DNA of 64,000 nt from NCBI GenBank assembly GCA_017443175.1, contig JAFSOZ010000005.1, positions 1 to 64,000 on the forward strand, read 5' to 3'. The translations under genes and the position numbers were made by a program. The notes under the pieces are model-generated. The model worked only from the letters and a program-made list of their open reading frames with translations. It was not told the DNA's origin and did not search any database. The stretch is from Bacteroidales bacterium. GTDB taxonomy: Bacteria; Bacteroidota; Bacteroidia; Bacteroidales; WCHB1-69. This document shows positions 25,999 to 34,708 of this stretch, piece by piece (the stretch's first letter is position 1; each line of letters begins with the position of its first letter).

Positions 25999-26793
25999 AT
26001 GAAGCAATATCAAGACCTACTTCGCACCATTCTGGAGACAGGAGCCTATAAGTCGGACCGTACTGGCACGGGCACCTACAGCATTTTCGGATATCAGATG
26101 CGCTTTGACTTGTCACAGGGTTTCCCGCTGCTGACGACCAAGAAGTTGCACCTGCGTTCCATCATCTATGAACTGCTTTGGTTCTTGCAAGGAGATACCA
26201 ATATCAAGTATCTGAAAGACCATGGCGTATCTATCTGGGACGAGTGGGCCGATCCGAACGGTGACCTTGGACCTATTTACGGACACCAGTGGCGCTCGTG
26301 GGGCACACCCGATGGAGGCAAGGTAGATCAAATTACGCAATTGATTGAGCAAATCAAGACAAATCCAGACTCGCGCAGACTCATGGTGTGTGCTTGGAAT
26401 GTGGGTGAGATTGACAAGATGGCCCTGCCGCCCTGCCACGTGCTGTTCCAGTTCTATGTGAACAATGGTGAAATTTCGCTTCAGCTCTACCAACGCAGTG
26501 CGGATGTGTTTTTGGGCGTGCCGTTCAACATTGCCTCTTACACTCTCTTGCTGATGATGGTGGCCCAGGTGTGCGGCCTCAAACCCAAAGAGTTTGTACA
26601 CACGTTGGGCGACGCGCACATCTACTCCAACCATGTGGAACAGGCCAAGCTGCAATTGTCGCGTGACCCGCGGCCCCTGCCCACCATGCGCATCAACCCT
26701 GAGGTGAAAGATATCTTCTCTTTCCAGTATGAAGATTTCCAACTGGAGAATTACGACCCGCACCCGCATATCAAAGCCGACGTGGCGGTTTAG
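25999..26793 (+). CDS. thyA: Thymidylate synthase (264 aa)
   Basis: ThyA methylates dUMP to dTMP with methylenetetrahydrofolate. The active cysteine is C146 ([13 protein letters not shown]), and the substrate-binding motifs [28 protein letters not shown] and [12 protein letters not shown] are complete. Normal length for the classical enzyme. It has its own promoter and precedes pgk by 66 bases. Confidence 0.97.
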   Translation: MKQYQDLLRTILETGAYKSDRTGTGTYSIFGYQMRFDLSQGFPLLTTKKLHLRSIIYELLWFLQGDTNIKYLKDHGVSIWDEWADPNGDLGPIYGHQWRSWGTPDGGKVDQITQLIEQIKTNPDSRRLMVCAWNVGEIDKMALPPCHVLFQFYVNNGEISLQLYQRSADVFLGVPFNIASYTLLLMMVAQVCGLKPKEFVHTLGDAHIYSNHVEQAKLQLSRDPRPLPTMRINPEVKDIFSFQYEDFQLENYDPHPHIKADVAV

Positions 26794-26859
26794 TTTTCTC
26801 CGAACAATAAAAAGAACATTATTCAGTTATCATATCAGTTTTCACAAAACTACAGTATT

Positions 26860-28053
26860 ATGAAATCCATAGACCAATACAATTTCAGCAACCAAAAAGC
26901 ACTCATCCGTGTGGACTATAATGTTCCATTGGATGACAATTTCAATGTAACGGACGCCACCCGTATCATCCGCACAAAAGAGACTGTCGGCAAAATCCTG
27001 AACGATGGTGGTACCGTGATTCTGATGTCGCATCTGGGTCGTCCCAAAGGGGAAGTCAACGACAAATACTCCCTGCGTCACATTGTCAGCAAGGTTTCTG
27101 AAATTTTAGGTCAAGAGGTGGTTTTCGCCGGCGACGTGCTGGATGACAATACTGCTAATGTAATCGCCGGTTTGAAGCCCGGTTCCATTGCCTTGTTGGA
27201 GAATCTGCGTTTCCATGCAGAAGAAGAGAAGGGCGATGTGGAATTCGCTAAATCCATTGCCCGTTTAGGCGATGTTTATGTGAACGATGCCTTCGGTACC
27301 GCGCACCGCGAGCACGCCTCCACGGCCACCATCGCGCAATTCTTCCCTGGAAAAGCTTTTGCCGGTTATCTGCTTTACAACGAAGTGATGAGTCTGGAAA
27401 CCGTGCTGAACGGTGGCGAGAAACCCTTCACGGCCATTATCGGCGGTTCCAAGGTTTCTACCAAAATCAACATCATCACCAACCTGCTGCCCAAGGTTGA
27501 CAACCTCATCGTGGGTGGTGGTCTGAGTTACACGTTCCTAGCCGCCATGGGTTACACCATCGGCAACTCGCTGTTCGAGCCCGACATGCTGCCCGTGGCC
27601 AAGGAGATTCTCGATCAGGTGAAGGCCTCCGGCAAGAACTTCTACTGCCGTTTGGATACCATCTGCGGCGACAAGTTCGGCGATGATGCCAACGTGTTGG
27701 TTACGGAAGATAACAATATCCCCGACAATTGGGAAGGTTTGGACATCGGTCCGAAGACCCAGCGCAGTTTCGCACAGGTCTTGCGTGAATCCAAGACCAT
27801 CCTCTGGAACGGTCCGGTGGGCGTGTTCGAGCTGGAGAAATTCAGCAAGGGCACCAAGGCAGTGGCCGTGAGCGTGGCTGCGGCCACGTTAGCTGGTGCA
27901 TATTCTGTCATTGGTGGAGGAGACTCTATCGCGGCGGTCAACAAATACGACCTCGCCGATTTCGTGTCCTACATCAGCACCGGCGGTGGCGCCATGTTGG
28001 AATACCTCGAAGGCAAGGAATTGCCCGGCGTGAAAGCGTTGAACAGGGAATAG
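26860..28053 (+). CDS. pgk: Phosphoglycerate kinase (397 aa)
   Basis: Pgk makes ATP from 1,3-bisphosphoglycerate in glycolysis. The N-domain motifs RVDYNVPLDD, SHLGRPKGE and ENLRFHAEEEKGD and the C-domain nucleotide site (GGGDSIAAV, STGGGAMLEYLEGKELPGV) are present. Full length. The last codons (LNRE and the stop TAG at 28051-28053) fall within a heptamer array 28041-28075, so the C-terminus is shaped by the repeat. Confidence 0.97.
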   Translation: MKSIDQYNFSNQKALIRVDYNVPLDDNFNVTDATRIIRTKETVGKILNDGGTVILMSHLGRPKGEVNDKYSLRHIVSKVSEILGQEVVFAGDVLDDNTANVIAGLKPGSIALLENLRFHAEEEKGDVEFAKSIARLGDVYVNDAFGTAHREHASTATIAQFFPGKAFAGYLLYNEVMSLETVLNGGEKPFTAIIGGSKVSTKINIITNLLPKVDNLIVGGGLSYTFLAAMGYTIGNSLFEPDMLPVAKEILDQVKASGKNFYCRLDTICGDKFGDDANVLVTEDNNIPDNWEGLDIGPKTQRSFAQVLRESKTILWNGPVGVFELEKFSKGTKAVAVSVAAATLAGAYSVIGGGDSIAAVNKYDLADFVSYISTGGGAMLEYLEGKELPGVKALNRE

Positions 28054-28075
28054 GGTTCAGGGAACAGGGTACAGT
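28041..28075. repeat. Heptamer array (5 units, GAACAGG type)
   Basis: Units gaacagg, gaatagg, gttcagg, gaacagg and gtacagt. It begins inside pgk, contains its stop codon, and is followed 8 bases later by nonamer array D. Confidence 0.8.
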
Positions 28076-28082
28076 AAGTTTT

Positions 28083-28163
28083 GTTACCCCATGTACCTCA
28101 TTTACCTCATTTACCCCATGCACCCCATGCACCCCATTCACCCCTTTTACCTCATGCACCTTT
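28083..28163. repeat. Nonamer array D (about 9 units of 9 bp)
   Basis: Units such as tgtacctca, tttacctca, tttacccca, tgcacccca (twice), ttcacccct and tttacctca. It lies between pgk and the guanylyltransferase gene. Confidence 0.85.
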
Positions 28164-28194
28164 TGTATTAATTTCAAAATTTAAACAATCGCTA

Positions 28195-29289
28195 ATGATC
28201 AATCCCAATTATTATTGCGTCATCATGGCTGGTGGCATTGGTGCCCGTTTCTGGCCGATGAGCAACAGCACAACCCCTAAGCAGTTCATTGACATTCTCG
28301 GTGAGGGGCAGACCTTGATTCAGAAGACGTTTCATCGTTTCACCCAGATTTGCCCGAAAGAAAACATCTATATCGTTACCAGTAAGAATTATAGAGACAT
28401 CACGTTGGAGCAATTGCCGGAGATTTCGGAAAACCAGGTGATTCTGGAACCCTATCGCCGCAATACTGCACCATGCATCGCGTACGCCAACTACAAGATT
28501 AAAAAGCAAAATCCCAATGCGGTAATTGTGGTGGCCCCTTCCGATCATGTGATTCTGAAAGAGGATGTTTTCACACGCGTTATTGAGCAGGGTCTTGATG
28601 CTGTGTCGTCCAACGACTGGTTGCTCACCATCGGCATCCGTCCCTCTTCGCCCAACACCGGCTACGGCTATATCCAATACGACGAAGACAAGAGCTACGA
28701 CAAGAATGCCACCATCTATGCGGTGAAAACCTTTACGGAGAAACCGGAACTTGAGATGGCCAAGAGTTTCCTCGAGAGCGGAGACTTCCTCTGGAATGCC
28801 GGCATTTTCATGTGGTCATTGTCTTCCATCGAAAAAGCTTTCGAGCAATATCTTCCCGAGGTCAACGATCTGTTCAAACAGGGTGAGGATTTGTTCAATA
28901 CGGACAAAGAACAAGAGTTTGTGGACCAGATCTATCAAATCTGCAAGAATATCTCCATTGACTACGGCATTATGGAGAAAGCCAAGAACGTGAAAGTGTA
29001 TGCCGCCGATTTTGGTTGGTCGGACTTGGGTACGTGGGGTTCGCTATACGAGCTTCGCAAGAAAGACCAGAACCGAAACGCCATTACGGGAAATCATGTC
29101 AAAACATACGACACTAACCGTTGTATCATCAATGCACCCAAAAACAAGGTGGTGGTGGTCCAAGGTTTGGAGGACTACATTGTGGTGGACAATGGCGATG
29201 TGCTGCTGATCTGCAAGAAATCGGAAGAGCAGCAGATACGGCAATATGTGGCCAATGTGCAGGTTGATTTCGGTAACAAATACGTATAA
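28195..29289 (+). CDS. Mannose-1-phosphate guanylyltransferase (364 aa)
   Basis: A nucleotidyltransferase that makes GDP-mannose for glycan synthesis. The N-terminal motif VIMAGGIGARFWPMS (residues 9-23) and TPKQFIDILG are diagnostic, as are EPYRRNTAPCIAYA and VAPSDHVI. The single-domain form lacks the isomerase part of ManC-type bifunctional enzymes; a separate manA-like gene is at 37918. The open frame begins at 28081, but its first 38 codons translate the nonamer array, so MINPNYYCV at 28195 is the start. Confidence 0.93.
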   Translation: MINPNYYCVIMAGGIGARFWPMSNSTTPKQFIDILGEGQTLIQKTFHRFTQICPKENIYIVTSKNYRDITLEQLPEISENQVILEPYRRNTAPCIAYANYKIKKQNPNAVIVVAPSDHVILKEDVFTRVIEQGLDAVSSNDWLLTIGIRPSSPNTGYGYIQYDEDKSYDKNATIYAVKTFTEKPELEMAKSFLESGDFLWNAGIFMWSLSSIEKAFEQYLPEVNDLFKQGEDLFNTDKEQEFVDQIYQICKNISIDYGIMEKAKNVKVYAADFGWSDLGTWGSLYELRKKDQNRNAITGNHVKTYDTNRCIINAPKNKVVVVQGLEDYIVVDNGDVLLICKKSEEQQIRQYVANVQVDFGNKYV

Positions 29290-29310
29290 ACAGGTTATAG
29301 AATTCATCCT

Positions 29311-31356
29311 ATGAATAAAAAATGGACAATCGGGCTTGTGTTGGCAGGGCTGATTGTCTTTTTTTGTGTAGGCAGTGCCTTGGCGCAAAGCGATACCACT
29401 GAAAAGCCGGCGCACTGGCTGCCGGAGGTGCAGATTGGCGGCTGGTACTCCAAGATTGAGGCCAGTCCCGCCGCCGTGCAGACTCTCACCGTGCATCAGA
29501 TCGAGAATCTGCCGGCGTTGCAGTTGTCGGACGCTTTGAAATACATGTCGGGAGTGGTGGTCAAGGACTACGGGGGCACCGGAGGCATGAAGACGGTTTC
29601 CGTGCGCGGGTTGGGCTCGCAGCACACGGGCGTGGCCTACGACGGCATGGCCCTCACCGACTGTCAGACTGGTCAGATTGACCTGGGCAAGCTAACCTTG
29701 GACAATGTCGGTAGCCTGAACCTCACTACAGGCTTGGATCTGGATATCTTCAAGCCCGCCCGTCTTTTTTCCTATAGCAATTTGTTGAATATTAACACTA
29801 CCAATTTTTTCCCCAACAAGCCGCTGAAAGTAAGGGTAGCGATTACCGCAGGAATGTATGGTCTGATTTCCCCGCAGTTGTTTCTTGAAAATCTGATTAA
29901 AAGCAAGAAGCAAAGCGACCGCTACGTGTTGTGGAATCTGTCGGCCAACTACACCTACTCCAAAGGTGAGTACCCTTATCTGTTGTATTACGGAGGAATT
30001 TCCGACAGCGTTTCGCGCGAGCGGAGACAGAACACGGACCTGTCGGCCATCAACGCGGAGGCGAATGTCAAGGTCAGTTTCAACGCCAACCAGCGGCTGT
30101 TGGTCAAATGGTACTACTATGATTCGGAGCGTGGGCTACCCTCCGCTACGGTGTTCTATAATCTGAAATCTTCGCAACGGCTTTGGAATAGGAATACCTT
30201 TGCACAGACCCAATACTACCACAGTTTCGGCAAAGGATGGCGGTATCAGGTGGGCGGCAAGTTCAACTACGACTACACACATTATTTGGATCCGGAGTAT
30301 TTGAATTTTGAAGGTAAACTGGACAATGAGTACCGTCAGTATGAAGGTTATCTCACGAATGTGCTCTGCTATACGCTGCCGAAAAATACCAAAGACATTG
30401 ACTTTTCCGTATCGGTGGCCAATGATTTGTTCTATAATCAACTAGATGCCAGTACAATGGAATATGTAAGCCCTGCGCGCTTCACTTCCATGACTTCGCT
30501 GTCGGTGCGTAGCGGAAAGAAGATTTTCTCCATCGTGGGCAATCTGTTGTTCACCACGGTCAACAACATGTCGCAGGGCGAGCAGTTGGGCAAGAACTAC
30601 CTGCATCTCTCTCCGGCGGTCAGCGCCTCGGTGCGGCTCAAAGATGCCGTTACCCTCAGGGCGTTCTACAAGAACATTTTCCGGATGCCTACCTTCAATG
30701 ACCTCTATTACCGCGAAGTGGGCAACTTGAACTTGGAACCGGAGAAAACGCACCAATGGAACCTCGGAGCCGTGCTGAATCAACAGCGTCTGGCCGCTGG
30801 CAAAGTTTATCTTTCTGCCTCCTTGGACGGCTATTTCAACATCGTGAAGGATAAAATCGTGGCCTTCCCCTCGCACAATCTCTTTTCCTGGACCATGCTC
30901 AACTACGGCACGGTATGGATTGCCGGCGCAGAGCTGAATGCTAACGTGGAGTATCAGTTTGTGAAGCACTATTACCTGCGTTTCAACGGCAATGGCACCT
31001 ATCAGAAAGCCATCGATCGCACCGACCCGTTAGGAAAAACCTTCAACCACCAGATTCCCTACACGCCCGTATGGTCGGGTTCCACCAGCGTGGGGCTTGA
31101 GACACCATGGTTCACTATAACCTACGCCACGATTCTGTGTGCCAAACGCTATGCATTGGGTGAGAATATTCCCGCCAATGAGGTGCCTGGCTATGTGGAC
31201 CACAGCATCACGATTGGCCACGAGTATCCTGTCAAAAGTACAAAACTTGGCTTCAAGATTGAATTTCTGAACCTCGCCAACAAGAATTATTCGATTATCC
31301 GTAACTATCCCATGCAGGGATTCGGATGCCGAGGGCGTATCAGTTTTGAGTTTTAG
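29311..31356 (+). CDS. TonB-dependent outer-membrane receptor (681 aa)
   Basis: A signal peptide (ends ALAQS, about residue 26) precedes a plug domain (about residues 40-150: LPALQLSDALKYMSGVVVKDYGG, KTVSVRGLGSQHTGVAYDG) and a 22-strand barrel ending in FGCRGRISFEF. There is no N-terminal carboxypeptidase-like domain, so it belongs to the shorter vitamin or siderophore-type receptors. The cargo cannot be told; no SusD-like partner is adjacent. It follows the guanylyltransferase gene by 21 bases. Confidence 0.9.
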   Translation: MNKKWTIGLVLAGLIVFFCVGSALAQSDTTEKPAHWLPEVQIGGWYSKIEASPAAVQTLTVHQIENLPALQLSDALKYMSGVVVKDYGGTGGMKTVSVRGLGSQHTGVAYDGMALTDCQTGQIDLGKLTLDNVGSLNLTTGLDLDIFKPARLFSYSNLLNINTTNFFPNKPLKVRVAITAGMYGLISPQLFLENLIKSKKQSDRYVLWNLSANYTYSKGEYPYLLYYGGISDSVSRERRQNTDLSAINAEANVKVSFNANQRLLVKWYYYDSERGLPSATVFYNLKSSQRLWNRNTFAQTQYYHSFGKGWRYQVGGKFNYDYTHYLDPEYLNFEGKLDNEYRQYEGYLTNVLCYTLPKNTKDIDFSVSVANDLFYNQLDASTMEYVSPARFTSMTSLSVRSGKKIFSIVGNLLFTTVNNMSQGEQLGKNYLHLSPAVSASVRLKDAVTLRAFYKNIFRMPTFNDLYYREVGNLNLEPEKTHQWNLGAVLNQQRLAAGKVYLSASLDGYFNIVKDKIVAFPSHNLFSWTMLNYGTVWIAGAELNANVEYQFVKHYYLRFNGNGTYQKAIDRTDPLGKTFNHQIPYTPVWSGSTSVGLETPWFTITYATILCAKRYALGENIPANEVPGYVDHSITIGHEYPVKSTKLGFKIEFLNLANKNYSIIRNYPMQGFGCRGRISFEF

Positions 31357-31387
31357 GGAAAGACAAATCCTATTCCGGAACTTTTGC

Positions 31388-31395
31388 TATTTTTG
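31388..31395 (+). promoter_or_regulatory. Promoter -7 box of the phosphopantetheinyl transferase gene
   Basis: TATTTTTG, 19 bases before the start at 31415. Confidence 0.55.
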
Positions 31396-31414
31396 CCCTC
31401 CTTTTTAGAAGAAG

Positions 31415-32002
31415 ATGAAAACCTACCTGTTTCTACATCCAGAACAAGTGACATCCCAGCAGTTGGAGTTGGAAATGCTGCCGCAACTGCCTGCTTGGCG
31501 TCGTGAGCAAGCGCTGAAATTCCGTCATCTGATAGGGCAGGTACTGTGCGCCGAAGCCTATCTGCTTTTGAAGGAGGGTCTTCGAAAAGATTTCGGAATA
31601 GCAGATGAGGTTTCATTTGATTATCTTGAACATGGGAAACCGGTACTGAAAGAATACCCGAATATCCATTTCAACCTCAGTCATTGTCTCAAAGGCGTGC
31701 TCTGTGTTATCGATGAGCAAGGGCCGGTTGGTTGCGACATAGAATCCATTGAACGTACAGTCAATGAGCCGTTATTGCAACGTTGCTGCAACGAAGAAGA
31801 AATCCGGCAAATACGAACAGCTCCGGATCCTGATGCGGAGTTTATGAAAATATGGACGGTCAAGGAGGCCGTGCTTAAATATACCGGACAAGGGCTTATC
31901 CAAGACCTTCCCTCTTTGTTGTCGCCCGAAATGATAGCCTCCATCCAATTGCAAACCTGCGAAAAGGATGGGGTGGTTTTCGCCACTTGTCGGGCAAGAT
32001 AG
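31415..32002 (+). CDS. Sfp-type 4'-phosphopantetheinyl transferase (195 aa)
   Basis: The enzyme transfers phosphopantetheine from CoA to carrier proteins. The two Mg/CoA-binding signatures are intact: NLSHC plus VGCDIES (Asp and Glu near residues 111-113), and FMKIWTVKEAVLKYTGQGL. The N-terminus carries the substrate-side YLxLHPEQ... region seen in Gsp/HetI-type enzymes. No biosynthetic cluster is adjacent, so it may serve fatty acid synthesis or a distant pathway. Confidence 0.9.
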   Translation: MKTYLFLHPEQVTSQQLELEMLPQLPAWRREQALKFRHLIGQVLCAEAYLLLKEGLRKDFGIADEVSFDYLEHGKPVLKEYPNIHFNLSHCLKGVLCVIDEQGPVGCDIESIERTVNEPLLQRCCNEEEIRQIRTAPDPDAEFMKIWTVKEAVLKYTGQGLIQDLPSLLSPEMIASIQLQTCEKDGVVFATCRAR

Positions 32003-32016
32003 AGAAACAGGAGAGC

Positions 32017-32838
32017 CTATGCTTCCATGCTTTCGAGCATATCTACCACATTGTCAAGATAATCCACTTCGGCCTTTTCAATTTCGCCTTTGTCGGCTAA
32101 TTGTGCCAAATTGGAATCGATGGGCATCTGGGCCAGCAGTTTCAGGTTGAACTCTTTGGCCACCTCTTCCGCGTGGCTGGTGCCGAACACGTTGATTTTC
32201 TCGTTGCAATGCGGGCATTTCACGTAGCTGTAGTTCTCCACTAAGCCGAGCACGGGAATGTTCATCATGCCGGCCATGTTCACGGCTTTGCTTACGATGA
32301 GGGAGACCAAGTCTTGCGGGGAGGTTACCATGATAATCCCATCCACGGCCATGCTTTGGAACACCGTGAGAGGCACATCGCCGGTGCCGGGGGGCATGTC
32401 AATCAGCAGGAAGTCGATGTTGTCCCATATCACCTCTGTCCAGAATTGCTTCACCATGCCGGCGATGAGCGGGCCGCGCCAGATGACGGGTGTTTTCTCG
32501 TCATCGGTGAGCAGGTTGGCCGAGATAACGTGGATGCCGGTCTCGGTTTCTGCCGGAATCACACCGTCCTGTGTGCCGCCTACGATAGTGTGGAGGTTGA
32601 ACATCTTGGGGATGGAAGGGCCGGTGATATCGGCATCGAGGATGCCCACGCGATAGCCCTTGCGGTGCAGTTGCACGGCTAACAACGAAGTAACGGAGCT
32701 CTTGCCCACGCCACCTTTTCCGCTCACAATGCCGATGACTTTCTTAATATTGCTTTTGGGATTCGGTTTTTCACGCAAATCTCTCTGTTCACAAGCCGAT
32801 TGACTGCAATGTCCGCAGTCGTGATTACATTCTGCCAT
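32017..32838 (-). CDS. Mrp/ApbC-type P-loop Fe-S carrier ATPase (273 aa)
   Basis: A NUBP/Mrp-family ATPase that carries Fe-S clusters. From the start at 32838 (MAECNHDC) the deviant Walker A GKGGVGKS is at residues 40-47; LLIDMPPGTGDVPLT and the cluster-binding CPHC pair (YVKCPHCNEKI) follow. The N-terminus has an extra Cys-rich stretch (C4, C8, C11, C16) not seen in plain Mrp but known in NUBP1-like forms. The open frame reaches 32874, but that start lies close to a -7 box (32883-32890). CoADR lies upstream on the same strand. Confidence 0.9.
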   Translation of the reverse strand: MAECNHDCGHCSQSACEQRDLREKPNPKSNIKKVIGIVSGKGGVGKSSVTSLLAVQLHRKGYRVGILDADITGPSIPKMFNLHTIVGGTQDGVIPAETETGIHVISANLLTDDEKTPVIWRGPLIAGMVKQFWTEVIWDNIDFLLIDMPPGTGDVPLTVFQSMAVDGIIMVTSPQDLVSLIVSKAVNMAGMMNIPVLGLVENYSYVKCPHCNEKINVFGTSHAEEVAKEFNLKLLAQMPIDSNLAQLADKGEIEKAEVDYLDNVVDMLESMEA

Positions 32839-32882
32839 AAAAAGTTGTTGTTTCTCTATGTTTATAATTTTCAAAAGGGCCG

Positions 32883-32890
32883 CAAAAATA
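32883..32890 (-). promoter_or_regulatory. Promoter -7 box of the Mrp/ApbC gene
   Basis: TATTTTTG on the minus strand, 45 bases before the chosen start at 32838. Confidence 0.5.
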
Positions 32891-32900
32891 CAACATACAA

Positions 32901-32935
32901 TTCAAAGTTCAAAGTTTAAAGTTCAAAGTTCAAAA
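32901..32935. repeat. Heptamer array (5 units, TTCAAAG type)
   Basis: Units ttcaaag, ttcaaag, tttaaag, ttcaaag and ttcaaaa. It forms an 11-base perfect inverted repeat with the next array (arms 32922-32932 and 32939-32949, loop AAAAAC), possibly a terminator for the CoADR gene. Confidence 0.8.
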
Positions 32936-32940
32936 AACTG

Positions 32941-32968
32941 AACTTTGAATTTTGAATTCTGAATATTG
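32941..32968. repeat. Heptamer array (4 units, AATTTTG type)
   Basis: Units aactttg, aattttg, aattctg and aatattg. It ends two bases before the CoADR stop codon (32971-32973). Confidence 0.75.
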
Positions 32969-32970
32969 CA

Positions 32971-34641
32971 TTACTTATTGTGCTTGCCAACAAGCCGATA
33001 GGTCTTCATGCCGCCGATGAGGTTATAGACTTCTTCAAATCCCGATTGCATGAGGATGCGGGCGGCTACATAGCCGCGCAAGCCCACTTCGCAGAACACC
33101 ACTGTCTTCTTGTCGGGTTGGATATCTTCCAGAAATTCGCGAAGTTCATCCACAGGATAATTCTCTGCCCCTTCGATGGTGCCAACTTTGAATTCCTGGA
33201 TCTCGCGCACATCGATGAGGTTGATGTCCTCTTGTTTGTCCAGAATCTCGTCCAGTTCAGCTGCTTGGATAGGATTCATCAGATGGGAGAGGATGTTCTC
33301 GGCCACCATGCCGGCGAACATCACAGGGCTTTTGGCGGAGCCGTAGGGTGGTGCGTAGGCGTGTTCGCTGTTCACCAGGTCGAAAATGGTGCCCTGGTGC
33401 TTGAGGAGCAGCGAGATCACGTCGATCTGTTTATCCACATTCTGCGAGCCCACCGCTTGTGCGCCTAAGATGCGCCCGGATTCAGGGCAGAAGTTGAGCT
33501 TGAGGTGGATGGGTTGGCCGCCTGGGTAGTAGGTGGCGTGCGGTGCGGGGTGCGTGATGACGGTTTGGTATGCGATGCCCGCTTTTTGCAGGGCAGCCTC
33601 CGAGAGGCCGGTGCTGGCCGCTGTCAGCTCAAAGATTTTGGCGATGGCCGTAGCCACGGAGCCCTGATATTGCACAGATTGGGGATAGACCATGTTCATG
33701 GCTGCTGTGCGCGCCTGCAGGTTGGCGGGTCCGGCTAAGAAGTTGCAGTATGGTTTGCCCGTCACGGGATGCGGAAATTCTATGGCGTCGCCCACCGCGA
33801 AGATGCACTCGTCGGAGGTTTGCAGGTACTCGTTTACCCAGATGCCGCCGGCCTCGCCGATTTTGAGACCGCAGGCTTGCGCCAATGCGATGTTGGGGCG
33901 CACGCCGATGCTCAGAATGGCGATGTCACAGGGCAGTTCGGTGTGGTCTTCCAGGACGACCGAAAGCTTTCCGTCTTTTTCCTGGAATGCGCTCAGGCCG
34001 TTTTGCGTGATGACGCGCACACCCTTGTCTTGCAGATGTTGCTGCACAATGGCGGCCATGGGCCAATCCAGCGGTGTGAGCACGTGTGTGGCTTTCTCCA
34101 CCACGGTCACAGCATAGCCGATTTTGCACAGGTTTTCCGCCATCTCCAATCCGATGAATCCGCCGCCGATGATGACAGCTGTGGCGTTGTCGTGCATCTG
34201 GTCGATGGCTTGCATCTTGATGCGGTCGCAGTCGGCTACGTTGCGCAAGGTGAAGATACCAGGCAGATCAATGCCTTGAATGGCGGGTTTGATAGGCTCT
34301 GCACCTGGCGAGAGCAGCAGGATGTCGTAATCCTCTTCATACTCTTTGCCGTTGCGCAGGTTTTTCACGGAAACGGTCTTGCGGTCGCGGTTGATGGCAG
34401 TCACCTCGTTCAGTGTGCGCACGTCAACGTCGTAGCGGTTGCCGAACGAAACCGGGGTTTGCAGGAAGAGTTTTTTCCGGTCCTCAATGGTGTTGCCGAT
34501 GTAATAGGGAAGTCCGCAGTTGGCGTAAGAGATATGTTCGCCTTTCTCAAACAGCACGATTTCAGCGTCTTCGTTTATTCTTTTCAGTCTGGCTGCCGCC
34601 GAAGCGCCTCCGGCTACGCCACCGATAATCACGTATTTCAT
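32971..34641 (-). CDS. CoA-disulfide reductase-like flavoprotein fused to a rhodanese domain (556 aa)
   Basis: From the start at 34641 (MKYVIIGGVAGGASAAARL), residues 1-440 are the FAD/NAD(P)H disulfide reductase fold, with the single active cysteine of the CoADR branch at C42 (ISYANCGLPYYIG). The remaining 110 residues are a rhodanese domain with catalytic Cys in VVFCEVGLRG. Such CoADR-rhodanese fusions reduce CoA persulfides or disulfides and link sulfur to coenzyme A. The open frame begins at 34719, but a -7 box at 34664-34671 rules that out. Divergent from the Nif3-like gene. Confidence 0.92.
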   Translation of the reverse strand: MKYVIIGGVAGGASAAARLKRINEDAEIVLFEKGEHISYANCGLPYYIGNTIEDRKKLFLQTPVSFGNRYDVDVRTLNEVTAINRDRKTVSVKNLRNGKEYEEDYDILLLSPGAEPIKPAIQGIDLPGIFTLRNVADCDRIKMQAIDQMHDNATAVIIGGGFIGLEMAENLCKIGYAVTVVEKATHVLTPLDWPMAAIVQQHLQDKGVRVITQNGLSAFQEKDGKLSVVLEDHTELPCDIAILSIGVRPNIALAQACGLKIGEAGGIWVNEYLQTSDECIFAVGDAIEFPHPVTGKPYCNFLAGPANLQARTAAMNMVYPQSVQYQGSVATAIAKIFELTAASTGLSEAALQKAGIAYQTVITHPAPHATYYPGGQPIHLKLNFCPESGRILGAQAVGSQNVDKQIDVISLLLKHQGTIFDLVNSEHAYAPPYGSAKSPVMFAGMVAENILSHLMNPIQAAELDEILDKQEDINLIDVREIQEFKVGTIEGAENYPVDELREFLEDIQPDKKTVVFCEVGLRGYVAARILMQSGFEEVYNLIGGMKTYRLVGKHNK

Positions 34642-34663
34642 AAGCGAGGGTTTTAAAGGTGGG

Positions 34664-34671
34664 CAAAGATA
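34664..34671 (-). promoter_or_regulatory. Promoter -7 box of the CoADR gene
   Basis: TATCTTTG on the minus strand, 23 bases before the start at 34641. Confidence 0.6.
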
Positions 34672-34682
34672 CTGTTTTTTAT

Positions 34683-34690
34683 TATTTTTG
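34683..34690 (+). promoter_or_regulatory. Promoter -7 box of the Nif3-like gene
   Basis: TATTTTTG, 19 bases before the start at 34709; divergent from the CoADR promoter only 12 bases away. Confidence 0.6.
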
Positions 34691-34708
34691 TACGCAAAAT
34701 TTGATGTT

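Noticed and set aside
28081-28194. N-terminal extension of the guanylyltransferase through nonamer array D
   Set aside because: The residues are repeat-encoded and the enzyme family begins with the residues at 28195.
33769-34656. A 295-residue open frame antisense to the CoADR-rhodanese gene
   Set aside because: It mirrors a well-supported gene, has no promoter, start context or recognisable motif, and its composition (His- and Val-rich) is that of a reverse-strand shadow.
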